Below are positions 1-5,391 of a stretch of 5,666 nt of DNA, piece by piece. How positions within the stretch are numbered: position 1 is the stretch's first letter; every line of letters begins with the position of its first letter. Position numbers and translations under genes: made by a program. The stretch spans positions 1 to 5,666 of the forward strand of contig PWQB01000145.1 in NCBI GenBank assembly GCA_003556955.1, written 5' to 3'. Under the pieces are notes generated by a model that saw only the letters and a program-made list of their open reading frames with translations, was not told where the DNA came from and searched no databases. The stretch is from Nostocaceae cyanobacterium CSSed10_463m. GTDB lineage: Bacteria; Cyanobacteriota; Cyanobacteriia; Cyanobacteriales; Nostocaceae.

Positions 1-99
1 GGAAACTCCTTCAAGCAAATCAACTCGTGGAAAGAGGAAACCTAAAGAGCAATCTTTGGAATCCCCACCCTCAACGAAGTAGGGTGGGGAGGATGTCAA
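1..99 (+). mobile_element. Right end of an IS200/IS605-type (TnpB-bearing) insertion element
   Basis: The first 99 bases do not belong to the hydrolase that follows. They show the layout of an IS200/IS605-superfamily right end: a perfect GC-rich hairpin at 62-90, then GAGGATG and a terminal TCAA at 96-99, the cleavage tetranucleotide known for the right end of IS608-type elements. Hydrolase sequence starts immediately after it (TAGCACCAGC, 100-109). Upstream of the hairpin would lie the last codons of tnpB, but I cannot settle its frame. Frame 1 stops with TAA at 43-45 (GNSFKQINSWKEET), frame 2 with TAG at 80-82, and frame 3 stays open into the hydrolase. The rest of the element lies outside the window, so it may be a full tnpB copy or a short non-autonomous derivative. 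The family assignment is inferred from hairpin, end tetranucleotide and the abrupt junction with a truncated gene. Confidence 0.6.
62..90 (+). repeat. Subterminal hairpin of the IS200/IS605-type right end
   Basis: A perfect 10-bp inverted repeat: TCCCCACCCT at 62-71 pairs with AGGGTGGGGA at 81-90 around the 9-base loop CAACGAAGT (72-80). It lies five bases before the terminal TCAA. In this superfamily such hairpins are recognised as single-stranded DNA by the TnpA transposase, and in TnpB elements the same region forms the 3' part of the guide RNA scaffold. It has no T-tract after it and so is not a good intrinsic terminator. Confidence 0.75.
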
Positions 100-458
100 T
101 AGCACCAGCTTTTGGATTTTTATCCCATTGGTTGCCCAAGCTAGGAGATGAACAAATCCAGCGTTGGCAACAAGAACAATATTTAATGATTCACCACTAT
201 GGGCAAGGACGATCTTTGCCCCTAAGTTATGATTTCGTGACAGATGCGGCGCAATATCAAGAAGAAATATTACAACGTCCCCTACCCACTCTGATATTGC
301 ATGGTAAACAGGACGAAGTGATTCCCATTACAGCCAGTCGGGAATTTGCGCGATCGCGTCCTTGGGTAGAATTAGTAGAACTTGACGGCGATCACAGTTT
401 AGGTAACGTCATGCCAGAAATTTGGCAAGAAATTCACCTATTCTGCCAGTTCCCCTGA
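100..458 (+). pseudogene. 3' fragment of an alpha/beta hydrolase (YqiA/YcfP-like esterase) gene cut by an insertion element
   Basis: From 102 the translation reads APAFGFLSHWLPKLG and continues unbroken to TGA at 456-458. This is the C-terminal part of a small alpha/beta hydrolase of the type common in cyanobacteria. The late catalytic residues are visible: Asp in LHGKQDEVIP (codon 312-314) and His in DGDHSLGN (codon 393-395). The N-terminal half, which should carry the first strands and the nucleophile elbow (GxSxGG serine), is missing. In its place, directly before APAF, is the right end of an insertion element. A frame-compatible GTG at 27 would add about 25 residues of element-derived sequence (including WNPHPQRSRVGRM), which is not hydrolase-like. 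I therefore call this an inactivated gene remnant. The surviving part has no stop or frameshift, so the insertion may be recent. No substrate can be inferred. Confidence 0.72.
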
Positions 459-487
459 AGCTCTACAATATAAATCCAATTCACTTT

Positions 488-537
488 CAATTACGAATTA
501 CGTTAGCGCAGAGGGGCGCAGCCCATTACGAATTAAA
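488..537. repeat. Dispersed cyanobacterial repeat abutting the hisC start
   Basis: An 11-bp direct repeat, ATTACGAATTA at 490-500 and again at 525-535, flanks a GC-rich core (501-524). The core contains GCGCA twice (506-510, 516-520 region) and a small GGGC-GCA-GCCC hairpin (514-524). It resembles the non-coding repeats scattered between genes in Nostoc and Anabaena. It ends only a few bases before the hisC ATG, so the native leader and any ribosome binding site may have been replaced by it. Copy number in the genome cannot be seen here. Confidence 0.55.
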
Positions 538-541
538 ACCT

Positions 542-1690
542 ATGCTTCCTTTTATCCGTTCGGACTTAGCCCAATTTACCGCTTATAAACCTCACCCCAG
601 CAGTGATACAGCCGCAGGAGTTCCCGTACAGTTGGATCGGCTAGATACCAACGAAAGCCCCTATGATTTGCCACTAGAGTTAAAAGAAAAACTGGCTTGG
701 ACGTATCAGCAAGTTATTGAAACAAATCGTTATCCTGATGGTGGACATGAGACACTTAAGCAGGCGATCGCTCAATATGTGAATGAATCAGCATCACTGA
801 CTTCATCTGTATTTACTGGTGTCAATATTTCTATAGGCAATGGTTCAGATGAACTAATCCGGTCTTTATTAATCGCTACCTGTCTGGGGGGAGAAGGTTC
901 CATTTTAGTCGCCAATCCCACTTTCTCAATGTATGGAATTTTAGCCAAAACTTTGGGGATTCCTGTGGTGACAGTAGACAGAAATCCAGATAATTTTGAG
1001 ATTGATTTAAAAGCTGCCCAATCTGCCATTGAAGACACTCAAAATCCGCCGATTCGGGTGGTTTTTGTAGTGCATCCTAATTCTCCCACAGGTAATTGTT
1101 TAACTGCGGCGGAATTATCATGGTTAAAAAGTTTAAGTGAGCAAATTTTGGTGGTAATTGATGAAGCTTACTTTGAATTTAGTCAAACAACTTTAGTTAG
1201 TGAATTAGCACAGCGTCCTAACTGGGTAGTTCTACGCACTTTTTCTAAAGCTTTCCGGTTAGCAGCGCTGCGTGTGGGTTATTGTGTTGCTCATCCAGAG
1301 GCGATCGCTATCTTAGAAAAAGTCCGCTTACCTTATAATCTTCCTAGTTTCTCCATAGCTGCGGCCTTAACTGCTATACAAAACCGTCAACTTCTACTGT
1401 CCACCATTGTCCCCACTTTGGCGGAACGAGACAATCTTATAGCAGCTTTATCCCAACATCCAGCTTTACAAGTTACAAAAAGTGATGCTAACTTTATTTT
1501 CCTGCGTCTCACAGCCAATAACACACACACACAAAACACCACCCTTAAAAAGCTTCACCAAAAACTCAAAGTGAATGGCACTCTTGTACGCGAAATTAGC
1601 GGCGGGTTGCGAATTACTATCGGCACAGCAGAAGAAAATAGCCGCACCATCAGTAGAATACAGGCAGCATTAGCAAATCTGGAATTTTGA
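542..1690 (+). CDS. hisC: Histidinol-phosphate aminotransferase
   Basis: A fold-type I, PLP-dependent cytosolic aminotransferase of histidine biosynthesis. It converts imidazole-acetol phosphate and glutamate to histidinol phosphate and 2-oxoglutarate. The 382-residue product is the usual length. Visible motifs in order: LDTNESPYD near the N-terminus, NRYPDG (62-67), the cofactor phosphate-binding GNGSDEL (99-105), HPNSPTGN (178-185), DEAYFEF with the pyridine-nitrogen Asp207 and Tyr210, TFSKAF with Schiff-base Lys236 followed by LRVGY, and a C-terminal SGGLRITIG with substrate-carboxylate Arg357. I chose ATG 542 (MLPFIRSDL) because it fits the family N-terminus. The frame is open upstream to 422, but that extension overlaps the hydrolase remnant and translates a dispersed repeat. 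No clear ribosome binding site precedes 542. Codons near 1516-1543 contain an (AC)6 tract giving NNTHTQNTT, a low-complexity surface insertion. No other his gene is nearby, which is normal for cyanobacteria. Some HisC enzymes also act on aromatic 2-oxo acids, which I cannot exclude. Confidence 0.93.
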   Translation: MLPFIRSDLAQFTAYKPHPSSDTAAGVPVQLDRLDTNESPYDLPLELKEKLAWTYQQVIETNRYPDGGHETLKQAIAQYVNESASLTSSVFTGVNISIGNGSDELIRSLLIATCLGGEGSILVANPTFSMYGILAKTLGIPVVTVDRNPDNFEIDLKAAQSAIEDTQNPPIRVVFVVHPNSPTGNCLTAAELSWLKSLSEQILVVIDEAYFEFSQTTLVSELAQRPNWVVLRTFSKAFRLAALRVGYCVAHPEAIAILEKVRLPYNLPSFSIAAALTAIQNRQLLLSTIVPTLAERDNLIAALSQHPALQVTKSDANFIFLRLTANNTHTQNTTLKKLHQKLKVNGTLVREISGGLRITIGTAEENSRTISRIQAALANLEF

Positions 1691-2221
1691 TTAATTGCCC
1701 AAACGGCGTACTTTACAGACCGTTTGTGGCAATACTCCTACTAAAAGTCCAAAGACAACATCAGGCATTTTATCCACCGTTGCTAGGGGAAAATATTGTT
1801 CAAATTGATCTAAAATTTTCTGGACTCGCTGCTGAGGAAGCGGGTTTTCTGTAATTTGCCTAATTAATCGAATCCACTGTCGTCGTAATAAATAAGCTTT
1901 TTGACGCTCCTCATGAGAGTCAGGAGTTAATAAAGACAAATTACCTATGGGAAGCACACTTTCACAATCACGATCATAATTCCCGCCCACAGCCGCACCC
2001 GGACCAGCAAACTCTGCATGATAGCGCTTAAAGAGTATTAAACCATTGCGTTTACGGCTATTGACAACCAAAACCTTTCCACTATGCACAAGTGTAAGTA
2101 TCTCTGATGCGTATGACTGCTCGGTTCCATCTGTCATGACAGGATGGTCCAGAAGAATAGTTTCAGGGTAATAAGTTGATACCATAGCGGCTTGATAGCG
2201 TCGGTAGCTTTCGCTATCCAT
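1691..2221 (-). CDS. Conserved-looking hypothetical protein with a possible C-terminal helix-turn-helix
   Basis: I do not recognise this 176-residue protein. It has no signal peptide or membrane segment, so it is probably cytosolic. Residues 40-70 read like beta strands (ILTLVHSGKVLVVNS, then LILFKRYHAEF). A Gly-rich turn, GPGAAVGG (73-80), follows. Residues 103-145 are charged and likely helical (HEERQKAYLLRRQWIRLIRQ). The end, about 152-173 (MPDVVFGLLVGVLPQTVCKVRR), has the spacing of a Crp- or MarR-like helix-turn-helix: a first helix, GV at the turn, then a TVxxVRR recognition helix. That is a pattern reading, not a family match. The start at ATG 2221 is supported by an in-frame TAA shortly upstream. 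Its stop codon directly adjoins the hisC stop on the other strand. An AT-rich perfect palindrome lies about 117-139 bases upstream and could be an operator. It is probably a real gene, because it is long, uninterrupted and lacks low-complexity sequence. Confidence 0.75.
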   Translation of the reverse strand: MDSESYRRYQAAMVSTYYPETILLDHPVMTDGTEQSYASEILTLVHSGKVLVVNSRKRNGLILFKRYHAEFAGPGAAVGGNYDRDCESVLPIGNLSLLTPDSHEERQKAYLLRRQWIRLIRQITENPLPQQRVQKILDQFEQYFPLATVDKMPDVVFGLLVGVLPQTVCKVRRLGN

Positions 2222-2337
2222 GTTTTCTCGAACTAGCAGTTAATTTGGTAGTCTTATGTACTTCAATCAGGAACTTGTTTGAACTCCAATCAGACTTGGG
2301 ATATTTTTTCCCTTTTTGATCACAAAAGAAGTAACAA

Positions 2338-2360
2338 ATGATTAATAAATAATTAATCAT
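2338..2360. promoter_or_regulatory. AT-rich perfect palindrome, candidate operator
   Basis: ATGATTAAT (2338-2346) and ATTAATCAT (2352-2360) are exact inverted repeats around AAATA. The site lies just downstream, in the minus-strand direction, of a TAGAAT that could be a -10 element for the 176-residue gene. A bound dimeric regulator there would cover the expected transcription start. Such AT palindromes also arise by chance in AT-rich DNA, so the regulatory role is only a guess. Confidence 0.3.
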
Positions 2361-2561
2361 ATTCTATGGGATTTAGTAAAATTTGTCGTCAAAAATTAAC
2401 TCAACTTCCTTAAAGTTTTGATAAAGATAATTTCTCCAACACCAATATAGGATCAGGTGAAAAAATTGAATTCAGCGTATATTTACGGTTGTTTTCTCAT
2501 AGCATTTATCTTATGTATGAAGGATTTGCTATAAATTATTTAGATGTAAGCTGACGGACAT

Positions 2562-2591
2562 GGCTGCGCTTACCACGAAGTGTGGCGTAAG
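2562..2591. repeat. Repeat-like small hairpin in the spacer
   Basis: A GC-richer island in AT-rich surroundings. CTTAC (2569-2573) pairs with GTAAG (2587-2591), and CAC (2574-2576) with GTG (2582-2584), around a GAAGT loop with a two-base GC bulge. The wording GCTGCGCTTACC followed by GGCGTAAG resembles dispersed palindromic repeats of Nostocales. Genome copy number is unknown from this window. Confidence 0.4.
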
Positions 2592-2683
2592 AAATTTCAA
2601 TTCTTATCACCCTTGCAAAACAAAGATTTCAAGATTGTTAAAAATTGAGTGGGTAGTTGACAGCATTTATGCGGGTGAGTGCG

Positions 2684-3298
2684 TCAATCCACCTTTATAC
2701 TGAGATGTTTATGTAACAATACCTGACGAGAGCGGCTGAAGAGAAATGTATTCCAATAAGATTCTAATTTATGCATCTTATATCCCAACTTGAAATAAAG
2801 TTTTCTTGCTTTATGGTTATTTTCTAAGACATGGAGGTATAAATCTTGAAATCCCCATTCATGAGAGAATTTTTCACAGCTCATCAGTAACTCGGAAGCA
2901 ACACCATGTCTACGGTATTGAGGGTGAACAGCTAGATTAGACAGGTAAGGAAAACTCTTGCCTGGCTGTCTCCAGGAATCACTAAAACGCACGCCCAATT
3001 CTACAGTTCCTACTAAGTTGTGAGTTGAAGCAGTAGTAGTGTCAATAGCAACCAAACAAACATGATGAGGTGCAGGCGATGAAAAGCGATGTTTGAGGTC
3101 TTCGTAAATACCCAAACGTAGTAGTGGAAAAGCCCATCCCCAGAAACCATCTTGTGCGTGAAAGCTTTCGGCAATAATTTGGGCAATACCAGCCAAATCA
3201 TTAGGTGTAGCCGCACGAATTTGGAATTGCCAAGAAGCTGGTTCGGCGGCTGAGATGATTGGCTCTTGGTGGTAAGGATCAAAAAACCAGGATGTCAA
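2684..3298 (-). CDS. GNAT-family N-acetyltransferase, plastid-GNAT-like
   Basis: A 204-residue cytosolic acetyl-CoA-dependent acetyltransferase. The GNAT domain starts near residue 25 (QIRAATPNDLAGIAQII). Motif A is YLSNLAVHPQYRRHGVASELL, with the acetyl-CoA pyrophosphate loop Q127-YRRHGVA-134. Motif B follows as LYLHVLENNHKARKLYFKLGY, with Asn160/161 and Tyr168 in the usual catalytic neighbourhood. The sequence LSNLAV, CEKF, WGF and LHV pattern recalls the plant plastid GNATs that acetylate protein N-termini and lysines. A protein substrate is thus plausible, but this is from memory only. The start must be TTG at 3298-3296: an in-frame TAA lies seven codons upstream, no ATG or GTG intervenes, and the next Met is residue 139, inside motif A. 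No clear ribosome binding site is seen. A 10-bp palindrome TTTAATTAAA (3316-3325) lies just upstream. It is a lone gene by spacing. Confidence 0.87.
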   Translation of the reverse strand: MTSWFFDPYHQEPIISAAEPASWQFQIRAATPNDLAGIAQIIAESFHAQDGFWGWAFPLLRLGIYEDLKHRFSSPAPHHVCLVAIDTTTASTHNLVGTVELGVRFSDSWRQPGKSFPYLSNLAVHPQYRRHGVASELLMSCEKFSHEWGFQDLYLHVLENNHKARKLYFKLGYKMHKLESYWNTFLFSRSRQVLLHKHLSIKVD

Positions 3299-3437
3299 GG
3301 CTAGTTTAGTGTTGATTTAATTAAACGAAATTATCAAGTATCCTAAAACACTGTAGAATCTGTATGATAATTCAAAATTAACCTCAATAACTGAGTTGGC
3401 ATTGAAATTTTAACTTAATACGAGTTATTTGACAGAG

Positions 3438-3561
3438 AATAACGGGATACAAGCCCCGTCACTTACCTGTTATTGACCGGATGTGGAGTGATGGTAAGAC
3501 TATCTTGGTAGGACAACCCGAAGAAGCATCAAGGACTCCCCGGACTTGAGGACGAGGAGCT
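3438..3561 (+). ncRNA. HEARO/omega-RNA-like structured RNA (IscB/IsrB guide scaffold), apparently orphan
   Basis: A non-coding stretch that is clearly less AT-rich than its surroundings and densely structured. Visible helices: ACGGG (3442-3446) with CCCGT (3455-3459); AATAAC (3439-3444 region) with GTTATT (3469-3474) as an alternative; GATGGT (3490-3495) with ACTATC (3499-3504) around an AAG loop; and a long-range GGAGT (3485-3489) with ACTCC (3535-3539) enclosing that stem. Wording such as GGAGTGATGGTAAGACTATC, TTGGTAGGACAACCC and GGACTCCCCGGACTTGAGGA matches my memory of the RNA found directly upstream of iscB/isrB genes in cyanobacteria. It runs into a GAGGAG ribosome binding site (3554-3559) and ATG 3562, the arrangement expected at an IscB locus. 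In known systems the guide is the roughly 16 bases of flanking DNA at the RNA's 5' end. The 5' boundary here is uncertain (about 3430-3442). No complete nuclease gene follows. Confidence 0.6.
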
Positions 3562-3591
3562 ATGTCAAAGTTTAACCTTATTGCCATTTAA
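3562..3591 (+). pseudogene. Nine-codon remnant of an IscB/IsrB-type reading frame
   Basis: ATG at 3562 is preceded by GAGGAG (3554-3559) and encodes MSKFNLIAI before TAA at 3589-3591. IscB-type proteins of cyanobacteria commonly begin with MS, a short stretch and a hydrophobic strand (like MSxFVLVLDT, from memory), so the first four residues and the position directly after the omega-RNA-like stretch fit. Nothing after the stop resembles an HNH or RuvC nuclease. I infer an internal deletion leaving the RNA and start region, but nine codons are too few for proof, and a chance mini-ORF remains possible. Confidence 0.35.
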
Positions 3592-3599
3592 GATCAAAA

Positions 3600-3643
3600 A
3601 TAAAAAAATAAAAAGCCGTACAACATATTCGTGTACGGCTTTT
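3600..3643 (-). terminator. Strong intrinsic terminator hairpin downstream of pit
   Basis: AAAAGCCGTACA (3611-3622) pairs perfectly over 12 bp with TGTACGGCTTTT (3632-3643), with a 9-base loop. Read on the minus strand the stem is followed by a long T-rich tract (complement of 3600-3610), so it should stop transcripts from the phosphate permease, whose stop codon is about 220 bases away. On the plus strand only four Ts follow, but it could also end the omega-RNA-like transcript. The stretch 3644-3860 between it and the permease holds no gene I can support. Confidence 0.85.
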
Positions 3644-3860
3644 GGTGTAGTGTGAGGAGCTTAACTAAGTATCATCATAAAGTAATGCCAAAGTGGCAGA
3701 ACACTCGTAACAATTTTGGTAACGAAATTTTTTTTTGTACAATTACGCTAGTATTGCTTGTAGCCAGAACAACCGTCTCATACATCTGCCTACAGACTCA
3801 AGCACCGCTACAGATAGAACAGATATTACAGTACAAATATACTAATCACGACTGTGACTA

Positions 3861-4817
3861 TTATTGTAATAATCTATAAATGATTCCACTAATAATTGTG
3901 CTAACAGGTAAGGTTAATATCCATGAAAATAAAATTTGATAAAAAATCCGTGACTTGACTTGGTTTTCAATCAGTCCCACACCAAAAATCGAACTCACAG
4001 AAACTTGAGTCATGGAAATAGGAAGACCAAAATAGTTAGATACAATGACCAAAATTCCAGTTACCATATTTGCAGACAAACCCTGATAATGGTTCAGTGT
4101 GGTAATTTTTTGACTCATAGTTATGGCAATTTTTTGGGAGTTGAGTAAGCCACCCAGTCCCATTGCCATTGCGATGGTCAGCATTCCTCCTTGAACTGAA
4201 AAATAATCAATAATTAAAATAAGTGAAACAATTTTAGGAGTATCATGAAATCCTCTAATAAAACTGGTCATTCCTGCACTGATCAAGTGGCAAGTATCAA
4301 CTATCCTTTGATTTGGTTGTAGGTTGAATTTAAAAGTGATGTAATTTATTAGTTTATATATTCCTGCGGCTAAACAAATAGCAATAATAGGATTGAAAAA
4401 TAGGGGTAAAATAAATAATCTCTCCAAAGCTGCAAAATTAACTTGCAGTCCAATGGCTACTAATCCAGCACCAAGTAGCGCCCCTATAATACTGTGAGTT
4501 GTAGAAATGGGGAATCCTGTGAGGGCAGCAACTAAAACGGTTAAGCCGGTGGTAATGGCTACTGCCAAATGAATTTCTGGTACATTAGCGTTCGCATCAG
4601 GAAATATCCCTTGAGCGGTAAAATTTTTGACCAAATCACCTGCCCAGAAAACCGCAGCTAATGCACCAGCAAAAGTTGTAAAGCTGCCCCACAAAATAGC
4701 TGTTTGGTAACTGGTTGTTCGGCTACCCAACAGTGTTGCTACACCTTTAAAGTTGTCGTTGGCTCCATTGGAATAAGCTAAAAAAAGCGTAGCCAGGAAT
4801 AAACTGATGATTAACAT
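3861..4817 (-). CDS. PiT-family inorganic phosphate permease, short and divergent
   Basis: An integral inner-membrane transporter of 318 residues, mostly hydrophobic segments, expected to carry phosphate with H+ or Na+. The first copy of the family's internal repeat is clear: GANDNFKGVATLLGSR (18-33) and GFPISTTHSIIGALLGAGL (101-119). The second copy is recognisable but altered. RGFHDTPKI (188-196) stands where RGxNDTPKI is usual, with His191 for Asn. PISMTQVSVSSIFGVGL (266-282) stands for PxSTTHVSxGxxFGxGL, with Met269 for Thr and Gln271 for His. The loop between halves (about 160-175) is short; cyanobacterial versions I recall carry a longer one. ATG 4817 starts MLIISLFLATLFLAYSNGAND, the normal family N-terminus. 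No ribosome binding site is evident (CACCCCCAAA precedes it), and a convincing tandem Pho box is absent. It stands alone and is followed by a strong terminator. Divergence could mean a specialised paralogue or early decay, though the frame is intact. Confidence 0.9.
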   Translation of the reverse strand: MLIISLFLATLFLAYSNGANDNFKGVATLLGSRTTSYQTAILWGSFTTFAGALAAVFWAGDLVKNFTAQGIFPDANANVPEIHLAVAITTGLTVLVAALTGFPISTTHSIIGALLGAGLVAIGLQVNFAALERLFILPLFFNPIIAICLAAGIYKLINYITFKFNLQPNQRIVDTCHLISAGMTSFIRGFHDTPKIVSLILIIDYFSVQGGMLTIAMAMGLGGLLNSQKIAITMSQKITTLNHYQGLSANMVTGILVIVSNYFGLPISMTQVSVSSIFGVGLIENQVKSRIFYQILFSWILTLPVSTIISGIIYRLLQ

Positions 4818-4966
4818 TTTTGGGGGTGTGAAAAGTTAAAAGCAACCACCACTACTATAGTGTGAGGTTGAATGAGTAATCATAATTTTGGCTGGCTGTA
4901 AAGCGGCAAGTTTAGCCACAGTTTGATCACATCCTGCCGCACCCTCTCCCTTCAACTTTATCCAAA

Positions 4967-4989
4967 ATTAAGAACTCGGTTTTCTTAAT
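4967..4989. promoter_or_regulatory. Inverted repeat about 150 bases upstream of pit
   Basis: ATTAAGAA (4967-4974) and TTCTTAAT (4982-4989) are exact inverted repeats around CTCGGTT. It is far upstream of the permease start, on the side where a regulator could act, or it could form a weak RNA hairpin. No known operator is recognised. Confidence 0.3.
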
Positions 4990-5108
4990 CTGACAAAAAC
5001 CCTGACTTGTGGGTAAATACTTTTTCTATCTCACTGATTCTCAATGAAATCTAAAAATTATCACACCTACCCGACAAAGGTTGCAGCCATAGGGATCTGC
5101 TTACACCA

Positions 5109-5186
5109 GTGCTGAGTGCAAAGCACACGCTTCGCGGTCAGCGCAGCTATGCCGATCAGGGCTTTACGCGATCGCCTCAGCGTAAA
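5109..5186. repeat. GC-rich palindromic repeat region with a HIP1 site
   Basis: Two hairpins lie in a GC-rich island. GTGCT (5109-5113) pairs with AGCAC (5122-5126). TTTACGC (5163-5169) pairs exactly with GCGTAAA (5180-5186) around a loop that contains most of the HIP1 octamer GCGATCGC (5168-5175). Between them is CGCTTCGCGGTCAGCGCAGC, typical wording of dispersed Nostocales repeats. No coding role is apparent. Confidence 0.5.
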
Positions 5187-5242
5187 AATGGATAAAGTCG
5201 AGCTAAGAAAGATTCTAACCCACGAGCAACACCAAAATACAT

Positions 5243-5298
5243 AACAGTGGTTTGGTTCATAGTTCAGTCTGCTGAACAGTGCTACCAAAACCATAGTT
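5243..5298. repeat. Long imperfect hairpin
   Basis: The apex is GTTCAG (5262-5267) with CTGAAC (5272-5277) around a TCTG loop. Below an internal loop, TGGTTTGGT (5248-5256) pairs with ACCAAAACCA (5284-5293) with one bulged A. Further out AAC (5243-5245) meets GTT (5296-5298). The whole folds as one extended stem of about 56 bases. It has no T-tract, so it is not a terminator. It may be a miniature repeat or part of a small RNA. Confidence 0.5.
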
Positions 5299-5359
5299 GA
5301 TTTCCGGAATCAGCAGAGGAATTTTCAGTCCTGATAGTTGCAGGGGTGTAGCGGAAACT

Positions 5360-5391
5360 AAAAAAGCCTCTGGCCTACGCGCAAGGGAGGC
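5360..5391 (-). terminator. Minus-strand intrinsic terminator with no assigned gene
   Basis: GCCTC (5366-5370) pairs with GAGGC (5387-5391). Inside it CCT (5374-5376) stacks with AGG (5384-5386), leaving TGG bulged and a 7-base loop. On the minus strand the stem is followed by six Ts (complement of 5360-5365). The transcript it would end must start between here and about 5578, where no minus-strand gene exists, suggesting a small RNA or a divergent transcript from the methyltransferase promoter region. Confidence 0.6.

Larger units (their letters stand above)
2222..2683. other. 462-base gene-free spacer
   Basis: No credible gene here on either strand; the stretch is AT-rich with many stops. 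It should hold the promoter of the 176-residue gene. On the minus strand there is a TTGACG (2392-2387) and a TAGAAT (2366-2361), but the 20-base gap between them is longer than the usual 16-18, so a promoter call is weak. A palindrome at 2338-2360 and a repeat-like hairpin at 2562-2591 are listed separately. I see no terminator hairpin after the acetyltransferase gene, which ends at 2684. Confidence 0.6.

Noticed and set aside
27..458. A 143-residue hydrolase starting at GTG 27
   Set aside because: The first 25 or so residues translate the insertion-element end and its hairpin; hydrolase similarity starts only at about 102.
422..541. A longer hisC with 40 extra N-terminal residues
   Set aside because: The extension overlaps the hydrolase remnant and translates a dispersed repeat ([14 protein letters not shown]); the family N-terminus fits ATG 542.
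1521..1532. (AC)6 microsatellite inside hisC as a phase-variation switch
   Set aside because: Six units is short, the frame is intact, and the gene is biosynthetic; more likely a neutral low-complexity insertion.
3631..3879. An 82-residue + strand reading frame
   Set aside because: It starts inside the terminator hairpin, has low-complexity composition, no ribosome site, and runs into the permease 3' end on the other strand.
4818..4860. Pho box upstream of the phosphate permease
   Set aside because: One octamer (TTTAACTT on the minus strand) fits the cyanobacterial PyTTAAPyPyT/A unit, but the required tandem copies at 11-base spacing are absent.
3648..4867. 10-bp direct repeat TAGTGTGAGG at 3648-3657 and 4858-4867 flanking the permease gene, like a target duplication
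   Set aside because: Exact 10-mers repeated by chance are expected several times in a window this size, and no terminal inverted repeats adjoin them.
5067..5294. A 75-residue minus-strand reading frame
   Set aside because: It translates palindromic repeats and hairpins (TLRRSRKALIG region); no family resemblance or good start context.
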